Assembly (NCBI RefSeq): GCF_013778505.1 | Contig: NZ_JAAOWU010000003.1 | Coordinates: 124,001 to 188,000, forward strand | Direction: 5' to 3' | Length of the DNA: 64,000 nucleotides | Source of the DNA: Pseudomonas sivasensis | Lineage (GTDB): Bacteria; Pseudomonadota; Gammaproteobacteria; Pseudomonadales; Pseudomonadaceae | In this document: piece after piece, positions 7,488-16,289 of the stretch | How the letters are laid out: the number at the start of each line of letters is the position of its first letter | How positions within the stretch are numbered: the first letter of the stretch is position 1 | Notes under the pieces: generated by a model | The model's database searches: none | Told to the model about the DNA's origin: nothing | Seen by the model: only the letters and a program-made list of their open reading frames with translations | Translations under genes and position numbers: made by a program

Positions 7488-9314
7488 ATGCATCCCCGCG
7501 TTCTTGAGGTCACCGAACGGCTTATCGCCCGCAGCCGCGCCACACGTGAGGCTTACCTTGCGCTCATTCGCGGCGCCGCCAGCGACGGTCCGATGCGCGG
7601 CAAGCTGCAATGCGCCAACTTTGCCCACGGCGTGGCCGGTTGCGGCACCGAAGACAAAAACAGCCTGCGCATGATGAATGCCGCCAACGTGGCAATTGTT
7701 TCCTCATATAACGACATGCTGTCGGCGCACCAGCCGTACGAACATTTCCCTGAACAAATAAAGAAAGCTCTGCGTGAAGTCGGCTCGGTCGGCCAGTTCG
7801 CTGGTGGTACGCCTGCAATGTGCGACGGTGTGACCCAGGGCGAGCCGGGGATGGAGCTGAGCCTGCTCAGCCGTGAAGTCATTGCCATGTCCACGGCGGT
7901 GGCGCTGTCCCACAATATGTTCGACGCCGCACTGATGCTGGGCATCTGCGACAAGATCGTCCCCGGCCTGATGATGGGCGCGCTGCGCTATGGTCACCTG
8001 CCGATGATCTTCGTACCGGGCGGCCCGATGCCGTCGGGTATCTCCAACAAGCAGAAAGCCGACGTGCGCCAGCGCTACGCCGAAGGCAAGGCCACTCGCG
8101 AAGAGCTGCTGGAATCGGAGATGAAGTCCTACCACAGCCCCGGCACCTGCACCTTCTACGGCACTGCCAACACCAATCAATTGCTGATGGAAGTGATGGG
8201 TCTGCACTTGCCGGGCGCCTCATTCGTCAACCCGTACACGCCGCTGCGTGACGCGCTGACCCGTGAAGCCGCGCATCAGGTTACGCGCCTGACCAAGGCC
8301 AACGGCAACTTCACGCCGATCGGCGAGATCGTCGACGAGAAATCCATCGTCAACTCCATCGTCGCCCTCAACGCGACCGGCGGGTCCACCAACCACACCC
8401 TGCACATGCCGGCCATCGCCATGTCGGCAGGCATCATCCTCACCTGGGACGATATGGCTGACCTCTCCGAGGTGGTGCCGACCCTGTCCCACGTGTATCC
8501 AAACGGCAAGGCCGATATCAATCACTTCCAGGCGGCGGGCGGCATGTCGTTCCTGATCCGTGAGCTGCTGGAAGCGGGCCTGCTCCACGAAGACGTCAAC
8601 ACCGTGGCCGGCAAGGGCCTGAGCCGATACATCCAGGAACCGTTCCTGGTCGACGGCGAGCTGGTTTGGCGTGACGGTCCTATCGAAAGCCTCGACGAAA
8701 CCATCCTGCGGCCCGTGGCCCGTGCGTTCTCGCCGGAAGGTGGTCTGCGCGTGATGGAAGGCAACCTCGGCCGCGGTGTGATGAAAGTCTCTGCGGTAGC
8801 CCCAGAGCACCAGATCGTCGAAGCGCCGGCGGTGGTGTTCCAGGATCAGCAGGATCTGGCCGATGCGTTCAAGGCTGGTCAGTTGGAAAAAGATTTCGTC
8901 GCGGTGATGCGCTTCCAGGGCCCGCGCTCCAACGGCATGCCCGAGCTGCACAAGATGACGCCGTTCCTGGGTGTGCTGCAGGACCGTGGTTTCAAGGTGG
9001 CATTGGTGACAGACGGGCGTATGTCCGGCGCGTCGGGTAAGATTCCCGCCGCGATTCACGTCAACCCCGAAGCCCAGAGCGGCGGGCCGCTGGCGCGAGT
9101 ACGCGATGGCGATATCATTCGTGTGGATGGCGTTACCGGCACCTTGGAGCTTAAGGTGGACGCCGAAGAATTTGCAGCGCGCACGCCTGCCACGGGCCTT
9201 CTGGGCAATAACGTGGGGGCCGGCCGCGAGCTGTTTGGATTTATGCGCTTGGCCGCAAGCTCCGCAGAGCAGGGCGCCAGCGCCTTTACCTCTGCCTTGG
9301 AGACGCTTAAGTGA
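7488..9314 (+). CDS. edd: phosphogluconate dehydratase (Entner-Doudoroff)
   Basis: The 608-residue enzyme dehydrates 6-phosphogluconate to 2-keto-3-deoxy-6-phosphogluconate, the committed Entner-Doudoroff step. It belongs to the IlvD/Edd family of Fe-S dehydratases; likely cluster cysteines lie in [25 protein letters not shown] and [10 protein letters not shown]. The length equals the family norm. It is the first gene of a run edd-glk-gltR-gtrS and its stop overlaps the GTG start of glk by 4 bp. HexR sites lie upstream. Confidence 0.97.
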   Translation: MHPRVLEVTERLIARSRATREAYLALIRGAASDGPMRGKLQCANFAHGVAGCGTEDKNSLRMMNAANVAIVSSYNDMLSAHQPYEHFPEQIKKALREVGSVGQFAGGTPAMCDGVTQGEPGMELSLLSREVIAMSTAVALSHNMFDAALMLGICDKIVPGLMMGALRYGHLPMIFVPGGPMPSGISNKQKADVRQRYAEGKATREELLESEMKSYHSPGTCTFYGTANTNQLLMEVMGLHLPGASFVNPYTPLRDALTREAAHQVTRLTKANGNFTPIGEIVDEKSIVNSIVALNATGGSTNHTLHMPAIAMSAGIILTWDDMADLSEVVPTLSHVYPNGKADINHFQAAGGMSFLIRELLEAGLLHEDVNTVAGKGLSRYIQEPFLVDGELVWRDGPIESLDETILRPVARAFSPEGGLRVMEGNLGRGVMKVSAVAPEHQIVEAPAVVFQDQQDLADAFKAGQLEKDFVAVMRFQGPRSNGMPELHKMTPFLGVLQDRGFKVALVTDGRMSGASGKIPAAIHVNPEAQSGGPLARVRDGDIIRVDGVTGTLELKVDAEEFAARTPATGLLGNNVGAGRELFGFMRLAASSAEQGASAFTSALETLK

Positions 9315-10267
9315 AGTTAGCGCTGGTCGGTGATATCGGGGGTACCAACGCCCGTTTTGCAGTGTGGCGGGATTCGGCACTGCATTCGATTCGGGTGCAT
9401 GCCACGGCGGATTACCCAACCCCTGAAGAGGCGATCAAGGTCTATCTGAAGGAAGAGGGCCTGGAAATCGGGGACATCGGCGCGGTGTGCCTGTCGGTAG
9501 CCGGGCCGGTGAGTGGCGATGAATTCAAATTCACCAACAATCACTGGCGCCTGAGCAAGACGGCGTTCTGCAAGACCTTGCAGGTGGATGAACTGCTGCT
9601 GGTCAATGACTTCTCCGCCATGGCCCTGGGGATGACCCGCCTGCAACCCGACGAATTTCGCGTGGTTTGTGAGGGCACGCCGGAGCCGTTGCGACCGGCG
9701 GTGGTGATCGGGCCTGGCACTGGCCTGGGCGTCGGCACACTGCTGGATCTCGGCGCAGGTCGTTACGCGGCGTTGCCGGGGGAGGGCGGCCACGTCGACC
9801 TGCCCCTGAGCAGCCCTCGGGAAACCCAGTTGTGGCAACACATTTACAACGAGATTGGCCACGTCAGCGCTGAAACGGCGTTGAGCGGTGGCGGCTTGCC
9901 GCGTCTGTACCGCGCGATTTGTGCGGTGGACGGTCACGCGCCTGTGCTCGACACGCCCGAAGCCATCACGGCTGCAGGCTTGGCCGGCGACCCGGTGGCG
10001 ATGGAAGTGTTGGAGCAGTTCAGCGTCTGGCTGGGCCGAGTGGCGGGCAACAATGTGCTGACCACCGGTGGACGCGGTGGTGTGTATATCGTGGGTGGGG
10101 TGATTCCGCGGTTTGCCGACTTTTTCATCAACAGCGGCTTTGCCAAGAGTTTCAGCGACAAAGGCTGCATGAGCGACTACTTCAAAGGTATTCCGGTGTG
10201 GTTGGTGACCGCGCCGTATTCCGGGTTGACCGGGGCGGGTGTGGCGTTAGAGCAGGCATTTGCTTAG
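9311..10267 (+). CDS. glk: glucokinase
   Basis: The 318-residue bacterial glucokinase phosphorylates cytoplasmic glucose with ATP. The N-terminal phosphate-binding motif [13 protein letters not shown] is at residues 8-20 and a glycine-rich GPGTGLGVG lies near 137-145. The GTG start at 9311 overlaps the edd stop (GTGA), which indicates translational coupling. Its product feeds glucose 6-phosphate into zwf/pgl/edd. Confidence 0.96.
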   Translation: MKLALVGDIGGTNARFAVWRDSALHSIRVHATADYPTPEEAIKVYLKEEGLEIGDIGAVCLSVAGPVSGDEFKFTNNHWRLSKTAFCKTLQVDELLLVNDFSAMALGMTRLQPDEFRVVCEGTPEPLRPAVVIGPGTGLGVGTLLDLGAGRYAALPGEGGHVDLPLSSPRETQLWQHIYNEIGHVSAETALSGGGLPRLYRAICAVDGHAPVLDTPEAITAAGLAGDPVAMEVLEQFSVWLGRVAGNNVLTTGGRGGVYIVGGVIPRFADFFINSGFAKSFSDKGCMSDYFKGIPVWLVTAPYSGLTGAGVALEQAFA

Positions 10268-10326
10268 GCAGTGACCTGCCCCCTATGAGGCCATCAAGAA
10301 CACCCCATAACAACAAGGAGGACCCC

Positions 10327-11061
10327 GTGAGCGTAATCAGTAAATCGATTCTCCTCGTCGACGACGACCAGGAAATCCGCGAATTGCTGCAAACCTACCT
10401 CAGTCGCGCCGGCTTCCAGGTGCGTGGTGTGCCGGATGGCGCGGGGTTCCGCCAGGCGATGAACGAGGCGCCGTGCGACTTGGTCATCCTCGATGTGATG
10501 CTGCCGGACGAAGATGGCTTCAGCCTCTGCCGTTGGATCCGCCAGCATCCGCGCCAGGCGCAGGTGCCGATCATTATGCTCACCGCCAGTTCTGACGAAG
10601 CCGACCGCGTGATCGGCCTGGAACTGGGCGCCGATGACTATATCGGCAAGCCGTTCAGCCCTCGCGAGTTGCAGGCGCGGATCAAGGCTCTGTTGCGGCG
10701 CTGCCAGTTTGGCCAGGAGCGCAGTGGGAGTGGCGATGTGCTGGTGTTCGATGAGTGGCGCCTGGACATGATCAGCCATCGGCTGTTCCACCTGGACGGC
10801 GAGGAGGTGATTCTCTCCGGTGCCGACTTCGCACTGCTCAAGTTGTTTCTCGACCATCCGCAACAAATTCTCGATCGCGACACTATCGGCAACGCCACCC
10901 GTGGCCGCGACCTGATGCCGCTGGACCGCATCGTCGACATGGCGGTCAGCCGCCTGCGCCAACGCCTGCGCGACACCGAAAAGCCCCCGAGGCTGATCCG
11001 CACCGTACGTGGCAGCGGTTATCAACTGGCAGCCAGCGTGGTTGCCGGCAATGTCCACTGA
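10327..11061 (+). CDS. gltR: two-component response regulator GltR (OmpR family)
   Basis: The 244-residue regulator has a receiver domain (1-120, phosphoacceptor Asp56 in LVILDVMLPDEDG) and a C-terminal winged helix (about 145-240, with RDLMPLDRIVDMAVSRLRQR). It follows glk by 59 bp. The GTG start at 10327 is preceded by AAGGAGGA; reading further upstream would run into glk. In Pseudomonas, GltR with its kinase controls glucose porin and ABC transporter genes; those targets are not in the window. Confidence 0.94.
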   Translation: MSVISKSILLVDDDQEIRELLQTYLSRAGFQVRGVPDGAGFRQAMNEAPCDLVILDVMLPDEDGFSLCRWIRQHPRQAQVPIIMLTASSDEADRVIGLELGADDYIGKPFSPRELQARIKALLRRCQFGQERSGSGDVLVFDEWRLDMISHRLFHLDGEEVILSGADFALLKLFLDHPQQILDRDTIGNATRGRDLMPLDRIVDMAVSRLRQRLRDTEKPPRLIRTVRGSGYQLAASVVAGNVH

Positions 11062-12520
11062 GCCGGTGACCGAACGCCGGCGCCGCTTCCCGGTACCGCG
11101 CTCGCTGCTGGGGCGTATGCTGCTGCTGACCTTACTTGCGGTGTTGTTCGCCCAGGCGTTGTCCAGCGTGATTTGGGTTTCGCAGTTGCGTGCTACCCAG
11201 CTTGAGGGCCTGGTCACCAGCGCTCGCAGCCTGGCCCATTCGATGACCGCCAGTGTGAGTTACTTCCGTTCGTTGCCGGTGGCCTATCGTCCGCTGGTTC
11301 TCGACCAATTGCGTAGCATGGGCGGCACCCGGTTTGTAGTCACCCTTAATGACCGTCCGCTGGACATGCAGGTATTGCCCGAAACCCCACGCAAGCAGGC
11401 GGTGCTGGTGGCCGTGGACGAAGTGCTGCGCCAGACCCTGGGCGCCGACGTGCACATCTCGGTGGAATTCGTCAGCGCCGAAGACCTGCGCATCTTCAAC
11501 GCCGGCCTCAAGCTCGATGAGTTGCCGCGCTCTTGGGCCCATTACGCGCTGACCCTGGAACCGGTAAACCCGCCGGTGCTGGTGACCCAGATCCAACTCG
11601 CCCCCGGCGAATGGCTGTACATCGCCTCGTTGCTGCCTGAGCCCTACACCAGCCTTGAAGAACAGGGCCTACCGTCCCAGCAGGTGTGGTTTATCGTGTT
11701 GACCAGCGGTTTTCTGCTGTTGTTCATTGGCCTGCTGGTGCACTGGCAAAGCCGCCCCCTCAAGCGCTTGGCGCGGGCAGCGCGAGACATGTCTCTCGGC
11801 GCCGATGTGGAGCCGGTGGCCGAAGGCGGCGGCAGTGAAGTGGTGGAAGTGGGCCGCGCGTTTAATGCCATGCGCGAGCGCATCAGCCGCTATTTGACCG
11901 AGCGCAGCCAACTGTTCAGCGCGATTTCCCACGACCTGCGCACACCGATCACCCGCCTGCGTCTGCGTGTGGAACTGCTCGAAGACGAAAACCTGCAAAC
12001 CAAATTCGGCCGTGACCTGGATGAATTGGAGTTGCTGGTGAAGGGCGCGCTGCAATGTGTGAAAGACACCGATATCCACGAGAACATCCAGCCGGTCGAC
12101 CTCAACCATGTGCTCGAATGCCTGGTAGAGCCTTATGTGGCGCCAAACGGTAACGGCCGTGTGACCCTGGATGGCGCTGCATTGGCGACCTATCCGGGCA
12201 AGCCGCTGGCGCTCAAGCGGTGTATCGGCAACCTGATCGATAACGCGTTGAAGTACGGGCAGAACGCGCATTTGCATATCGAGGATGATGGTGCGCAGTT
12301 TGTCCTGCACGTCGACGATGAAGGTCCCGGCGTTCCGGAGCAGCGTTTGGAACAGGTATTCGAGCCGCACTTCCGCCTTTCCGGGCAGCAGCAGGGCTAT
12401 GGGTTGGGCCTGGGGATTGCGCGCAATATTGCCCACAGCCATGGCGGTGAAGTGAGTTTGCAGAATTTGCGGGAGGGGGGGTTACGGGTGACTCTGCAAC
12501 TACCGCGCACCCTGGATTGA
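11051..12520 (+). CDS. gtrS: sensor histidine kinase of the GltR system
   Basis: The 489-residue membrane kinase has TM1 at about 20-42, a periplasmic sensor to about 210, TM2 at about 211-231, then HAMP, a phosphoacceptor H-box with His294 (AISHDLRTPITRLRLR) and a HATPase domain with N box LIDNALKYG and G boxes DEGPGVP and GYGLGLGIA. The ATG at 11051 lies inside the end of gltR (11-bp overlap). P. aeruginosa GtrS senses 2-ketogluconate/6-phosphogluconate (from the literature), and the same signal is plausible here. It is also called GltS in some species. Confidence 0.92.
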   Translation: MSTEPVTERRRRFPVPRSLLGRMLLLTLLAVLFAQALSSVIWVSQLRATQLEGLVTSARSLAHSMTASVSYFRSLPVAYRPLVLDQLRSMGGTRFVVTLNDRPLDMQVLPETPRKQAVLVAVDEVLRQTLGADVHISVEFVSAEDLRIFNAGLKLDELPRSWAHYALTLEPVNPPVLVTQIQLAPGEWLYIASLLPEPYTSLEEQGLPSQQVWFIVLTSGFLLLFIGLLVHWQSRPLKRLARAARDMSLGADVEPVAEGGGSEVVEVGRAFNAMRERISRYLTERSQLFSAISHDLRTPITRLRLRVELLEDENLQTKFGRDLDELELLVKGALQCVKDTDIHENIQPVDLNHVLECLVEPYVAPNGNGRVTLDGAALATYPGKPLALKRCIGNLIDNALKYGQNAHLHIEDDGAQFVLHVDDEGPGVPEQRLEQVFEPHFRLSGQQQGYGLGLGIARNIAHSHGGEVSLQNLREGGLRVTLQLPRTLD

Positions 12521-12534
12521 ATGCTCGCGGACCC

Positions 12535-12624
12535 ATGTGAGAGGGGGCTTGCCCCCGATGGCAGTGTCTCAGTCAGGTATCTAAAGCAGATCCACCGCTA
12601 TCGGGAGCAAGCCCCCTCCCACAT
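12535..12624. repeat. REPIN between convergent gtrS and AraC genes
   Basis: The left arm is GTGAGAGGGGGCTTGCCCCC and the right arm ATCGGGAGCAAGCCCCCTCC, with about 50 bp between. It occupies nearly the whole gap between two convergent stop codons and could act as a bidirectional 3'-end structure. Confidence 0.9.
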
Positions 12625-12640
12625 TTTGATCTTCATTCGG

Positions 12641-13570
12641 TCAGATGCTTTGGCGCAGGCGGGCCAGATCCCGCAGCGGCGGCGCCCCAAACAATCGGCT
12701 GTATTCCCGACTGAACTGCGACGGGCTTTCATACCCCACCCGATACCCCGCCGCTGATGCTTCCAGCCCTTCGGCGATCATCAATCTGCGTGCTTCCTGC
12801 AAGCGCAACTGCTTCTGGTACTGCAAGGGGCTCATGGCGGTGATTGCCTTGAAGCGGTGGTGCAATGTCGAAACGCTCAGGTTCACTTCCTTGGCCAGAT
12901 CATCAATGCGAAGCGGTTGTTCGTAGTTGCCATTGAGCCACTTGATCGCTTGGCTCACCCGATGGCTCTGGCTGTTGGCCACGGCAATTTCATACAGGCG
13001 ATAACCCTGCGGCCCACGTAGCAAGCGGTAAAGAATTTCCCGGTTGATCAGTGGGGCCAGCATGGCGATGTCTTTGGGCGTATCCAGCAAGCGCGCCAGG
13101 CGCAGCACCGCGTCGAGCAATTGGTTGTCAATCCGGTCCACGTACATGCCGCGTGATGTCGGGCGTGTGGGTACGCCCATGGGGCCGGCTTCAGCGATCA
13201 GGGCGGTCAGCTGCGCCGGGTCGATATTGATCCGCACCGACAGGTTCGGATCGTCGGGCGTGGCGTCGATGATCCGCCCGGCCACTGGCATCGCCACCGA
13301 GAACACCAGGTAATTGAGCGGGTCGTAGGCAAAGATTTCATCCGCCAGGCGCACTTCCTTGCTGCCGTTGGCAAGGATGCACAGCGCGGGTTCCACCAGC
13401 ACCGGCATAAAGTCGCGTGGCGTGTTGTGGCGGTTCAGGTAGAGCGACGTGATCGCGGTACCGTAGGAGCCATCTTCCCAAGTATGCCTGTGCACGATAC
13501 TGGCCAGTTCGGCACGCTGCTTTTCCATCTCGGCATCGAGAGGAATGGACTGATATTCGGGCGACGACAT
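12641..13570 (-). CDS. AraC-family transcriptional regulator
   Basis: The 309-residue regulator has an N-terminal cupin-like sensing domain (about 20-175) of the AraC_N type and a C-terminal pair of helix-turn-helix motifs (about 205-305, with IDDLAKEVNLSVSTLHHRFK and AGYRVGYESPSQFSREYSRL). Effector and targets are unknown. It is divergent from the small monooxygenase gene, and matching sequence elements lie ahead of both genes, which suggests that it controls that neighbour and itself. Confidence 0.93.
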   Translation of the reverse strand: MSSPEYQSIPLDAEMEKQRAELASIVHRHTWEDGSYGTAITSLYLNRHNTPRDFMPVLVEPALCILANGSKEVRLADEIFAYDPLNYLVFSVAMPVAGRIIDATPDDPNLSVRINIDPAQLTALIAEAGPMGVPTRPTSRGMYVDRIDNQLLDAVLRLARLLDTPKDIAMLAPLINREILYRLLRGPQGYRLYEIAVANSQSHRVSQAIKWLNGNYEQPLRIDDLAKEVNLSVSTLHHRFKAITAMSPLQYQKQLRLQEARRLMIAEGLEASAAGYRVGYESPSQFSREYSRLFGAPPLRDLARLRQSI

Positions 13571-13642
13571 GAAGCGTCCTCTGCAGGCGGCTTTGATGGG
13601 GTCAGCTTAGCGGCGGCTTTTCAAATAGTGTTAGGTCGATTC

Positions 13643-13652
13643 TGCACAATCC
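13643..13652 (-). promoter_or_regulatory. candidate AraC-family operator, regulator side
   Basis: Read toward the AraC gene this is GGATTGTGCA followed by GAATCGACCTAAC. It is the mirrored partner of the element at 13774. Confidence 0.45.
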
Positions 13653-13773
13653 TTGCCTGATCCTGCGGCGTATCGCCAATCAGGCAAGCGTGAGGCCTGT
13701 CATCTCCCTGAAATACTGCGTTTGTGCATGGCGCAAAACCAGTGAGCCGAGTACCCGGTTTACGCTTCTCGCA

Positions 13774-13783
13774 GGATTGTGCA
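13774..13783 (+). promoter_or_regulatory. candidate AraC-family operator, monooxygenase side
   Basis: GGATTGTGCA, followed after a short insertion by GAATCGACTAACC. It lies about 115 bp ahead of the monooxygenase start codon. Confidence 0.45.
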
Positions 13784-13898
13784 ATAAGCCGGCAGGAATC
13801 GACTAACCGCGCCTACCTGCGCGCCGTTATCTTTGATCCTGTGGCAGCACACCCTCACCGTGTTTGCCGAGCATCACTTCTCAACGGGAGAGTCGAAC

Positions 13899-14240
13899 AT
13901 GTCCACCCCCATTCCCGCGAGCCATATGGCCTTTATCCGCGCCCGCACCGGGTGCAGCACCGAACTCGGTGCACGCTTGAGCAGTTTGATCGAACCGGGT
14001 CGCCAGGCTCAGGGTTGTCTGCAATTCTCGTTGCAGCATTCCCAGGTCGATCCCGATGTGTGGTTGGTCTCGGGTTTCTGGAGCAGCGAGCAGGCGATGA
14101 GTGCCTACTTCAGCTCGCCGGCCCTGATGATCTTTACCGAGCTGTTGAACGACATGGTGGTGCGCAGCATGGATTTCCAAACCTTCACTGATGCATCCGC
14201 CACCAACGCCTATGGCGAGTACCTGCAACTCGCTGGGTGA
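13899..14240 (+). CDS. antibiotic-biosynthesis-monooxygenase (ABM) domain protein
   Basis: The 113-residue protein is predicted to be a single ferredoxin-like ABM fold, with the core pattern Q-G-C-L-Q-F-S then DVWLVSGFWSSEQAMSAYFSS. Small ABM proteins act as cofactor-independent quinol oxygenases, heme-degrading enzymes or stress proteins; the sequence alone does not say which. The ATG at 13899 follows GGGAG with good spacing; the frame extends upstream without a clear start. The divergent AraC gene is the likely regulator. Confidence 0.8.
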   Translation: MSTPIPASHMAFIRARTGCSTELGARLSSLIEPGRQAQGCLQFSLQHSQVDPDVWLVSGFWSSEQAMSAYFSSPALMIFTELLNDMVVRSMDFQTFTDASATNAYGEYLQLAG

Positions 14241-14284
14241 ACAGGTTTAGAATGGCCGCCTTTCCATTGGCCAGGACCTGCAAC

Positions 14285-14530
14285 ATGGCACGTAAACAAT
14301 TTGCCCACCACGAAGCCGTATCCGCCGTAGTACCGGGTGAAGGGGGCTACAGCGCCGCCGTCGCCGTCAAGGCACTGGATGGTATGGGGGCACCGAAGTT
14401 TCACAAGATCCTGGATGGACAGACGTTCAAGACCGCCTCCGACGCCGATGATGCAGCCACCGTGCAGCTTGAGCGGTTGATCGGTGTGGATGAAGAGGGG
14501 CAGCTGACCTGGGCGAGCGCCGCCATCTGA
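14285..14530 (+). CDS. conserved hypothetical 81-residue protein
   Basis: I do not recognise a family. The protein starts MARKQFAHHEAVSAVVPGEG, is soluble, slightly acidic and has no signal peptide or membrane segment. The phrase FHKILDGQTFKTASDADDAA suggests a small fold with a C-terminal helix (DAATVQLERLIGVD). The ATG at 14285 was chosen over an upstream in-frame ATG at 14237, which overlaps the previous gene. It lies 44 bp after the monooxygenase gene on the same strand, so the two may be cotranscribed. Confidence 0.7.
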   Translation: MARKQFAHHEAVSAVVPGEGGYSAAVAVKALDGMGAPKFHKILDGQTFKTASDADDAATVQLERLIGVDEEGQLTWASAAI

Positions 14531-14547
14531 ACAACGCCGACAATCTA

Positions 14548-14639
14548 ATGTGGGAGGGGGCTTGCCCCCGATAGCAGTGTGTCAGTCAACAAAGATGTTG
14601 AATGTGCCATTGCCATCGGGGCACGCCCGCTCCCACATT
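14548..14639. repeat. REPIN between convergent genes
   Basis: The left arm is GTGGGAGGGGGCTTGCCCCC. The right arm ATCGGGGCACGCCCGCTCCC has diverged in the GC run. It lies between the 81-residue protein gene and the flavin reductase gene. Confidence 0.88.
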
Positions 14640-14654
14640 TTTGTTGTATTTCAG

Positions 14655-15287
14655 TCAGGGTTTGCTGGCGCCTGGGCGATACATCTTGAACAGCGCCTCC
14701 GGCCCCAGCTGGAAGTAGTCCGCCGGGCCGCCACCACGCAGGATCGGCTCGGCGGCGGCGGTGTCGTAGATGCCATCCTTGAGCAGCCACTTGGCAATGT
14801 GCACCGCGACCACCTCGCCCAGCACCAGCCAGCTCGGCACCAACCCTTTGTCGGCGCGTTGCAGCTGGATAATCTGCGTCACCTTGCATTCGAATGACAC
14901 CGGGCTTTCGCCCACCCGTGGCACGGCGATGATTTTCGAGGCCACCGGCGTCAGGCCGGACAACTCGAACTCATTCACCTCCGGCGAGACCGCCGCGCAA
15001 CTCTGGTTCATCTGCTCGGCCAGCGGGCGGGTAGCCAGGTTCCACACGAACTCGCCGGTCTGTTCGATATTGTTCAGGCTGTCTTTGCGCCCGACACTGG
15101 AAAACCCAATGATCGGCGGAATGTAGTTGAACGCATTGAAGAAGCTGTAGGGCGCCAGGTTCAGGCGGCCTTCGCTGTCGTGCGACGAGATCCAGCCGAT
15201 TGGCCGTGGACCAACGATGGCGTTGAACGGGTCATGTAGCAGGCCGTGGCCGTTGGCGGGTTCGTAGAAATGGATATCGTCAGACAT
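14655..15287 (-). CDS. flavin reductase-like FMN-binding protein
   Basis: The 210-residue split-barrel protein belongs to the flavin_reduct family (DIM6/NTAB type), with NAIVGPRPIGWISSHDSEGRLNLAPYSFFNAF (from about residue 22) as the FMN-binding core. Such proteins reduce or carry FMN for a partner oxygenase or act alone. No flavin-dependent monooxygenase gene is adjacent, so the substrate and partner are unknown. The gene is divergent from the DUF347 membrane protein gene. Confidence 0.88.
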   Translation of the reverse strand: MSDDIHFYEPANGHGLLHDPFNAIVGPRPIGWISSHDSEGRLNLAPYSFFNAFNYIPPIIGFSSVGRKDSLNNIEQTGEFVWNLATRPLAEQMNQSCAAVSPEVNEFELSGLTPVASKIIAVPRVGESPVSFECKVTQIIQLQRADKGLVPSWLVLGEVVAVHIAKWLLKDGIYDTAAAEPILRGGGPADYFQLGPEALFKMYRPGASKP

Positions 15288-15478
15288 GAGCCGGGGTTCC
15301 TGCTACGCAATTCTGGGAGGCGGTCATAGTGCAACCCGTGGCAGCGAATTTCCATCAAGCCATGGAATTTTCATTCATCGCCCACCTATTTTTCACAGCG
15401 GCCCGTTCAGTCTGCGCACAAGGTCGACACCCCTATAAGTCGGCCATCGAAAGACTGAGCTTCGGAGCCTTCTACCTT

Positions 15479-16234
15479 ATGAATAAACTTCCTCAGATCA
15501 CCCTGGCGTTCTGGGTCATGAAAATCTGCGCAACCACCTTGGGCGAAACCGCCGGGGACTTGTTGTCGATGACCCTGAATGTCGGTTACGCGATCAGTTC
15601 GATGATTTTGATCAGCGTGTTCCTGGTCACCCTGGTGACGCAACTCTGGTCCAAAACCTACAACCCGGTGCTGTACTGGATCGTGATTTTGTCCACCAGC
15701 ACTGCGGGTACCACGATGTCCGACTTCATGGACCGTACCCTGGGGCTGGGTTACGCCACGGGGTCGATGATCCTGATTGTGATCCTGATGATCATTTTTG
15801 CGCTGTGGCACCTCAGCGGTGACTCGCTGAACGTGAACAAGGTGCAGACCTTCCGGGGTGAGTTGTTCTATTGGATGGCGATCCTGTTCTCCAACACATT
15901 GGGCACCGCATTGGGCGATTTCCTGGCGGATGATTCGGGTCTCGGCTTCGCCGGTGGTGCCTTGTTGATTGGCTCGACCATCGCTGCGGTGGTGGCGCTC
16001 AAGTACTTCACCCAAATCTCGTCGGTGTTGTTGTTCTGGGTGGCGTTTGTATTGACCCGGCCGTTTGGTGCAACCCTGGGCGACTTCCTGACCAAGCCCC
16101 ATGAAAAGGGCGGATTGGATTTCGGCACCATTGGATCATCGGCGGTATTGGCGGCGGTGCTGGTGGTGATGATTGCCGGGGCTTCGTATGCGCAGCGGCG
16201 GTATGGGCGCAACGAGGTGGCAGAACTGTCCTGA
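15479..16234 (+). CDS. DUF347 four-repeat membrane protein (COG4705)
   Basis: The 251-residue protein is made almost entirely of four related units of about 55-60 residues, each holding two membrane segments and a motif such as TLGETAGDLLSM, TAGTTMSDFMD, TLGTALGDFLAD and PFGATLGDFLT. This is the DUF347 repeat architecture; the family function is not established. About eight membrane helices are predicted. The ATG at 15479 follows a weak ribosome-binding site; the open frame extends to 15329, but the added residues are not membrane-like and do not resemble the family. Confidence 0.85.
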   Translation: MNKLPQITLAFWVMKICATTLGETAGDLLSMTLNVGYAISSMILISVFLVTLVTQLWSKTYNPVLYWIVILSTSTAGTTMSDFMDRTLGLGYATGSMILIVILMIIFALWHLSGDSLNVNKVQTFRGELFYWMAILFSNTLGTALGDFLADDSGLGFAGGALLIGSTIAAVVALKYFTQISSVLLFWVAFVLTRPFGATLGDFLTKPHEKGGLDFGTIGSSAVLAAVLVVMIAGASYAQRRYGRNEVAELS

Positions 16235-16255
16235 TTAACCCAGCGATGTAAAACC

Positions 16256-16288
16256 AATGGGGGAGGGGGCTTGCCCCCCTCCCACATG
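16256..16288. repeat. single REP-derived palindrome between convergent genes
   Basis: GGGGGAGGGGGCTTGCCCCC runs straight into CTCCCACATG, giving a compact hairpin with no spacer. It ends 2 bp before the kgtP stop codon and probably serves as the transcript end for both convergent genes. Confidence 0.75.
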
Positions 16289-16289
16289 T

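Larger units (their letters stand above)
13571..13898. other. divergent promoter region between the AraC and monooxygenase genes
   Basis: The 328 bp without a gene hold two related elements in opposite orientation, TGCACAATCC (13643-13652) and GGATTGTGCA (13774-13783), each followed a short way toward its own gene by GAATCGAC. There is also a perfect 10-bp inverted repeat CTTGCCTGAT/ATCAGGCAAG at 13652-13688. Confidence 0.6.
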
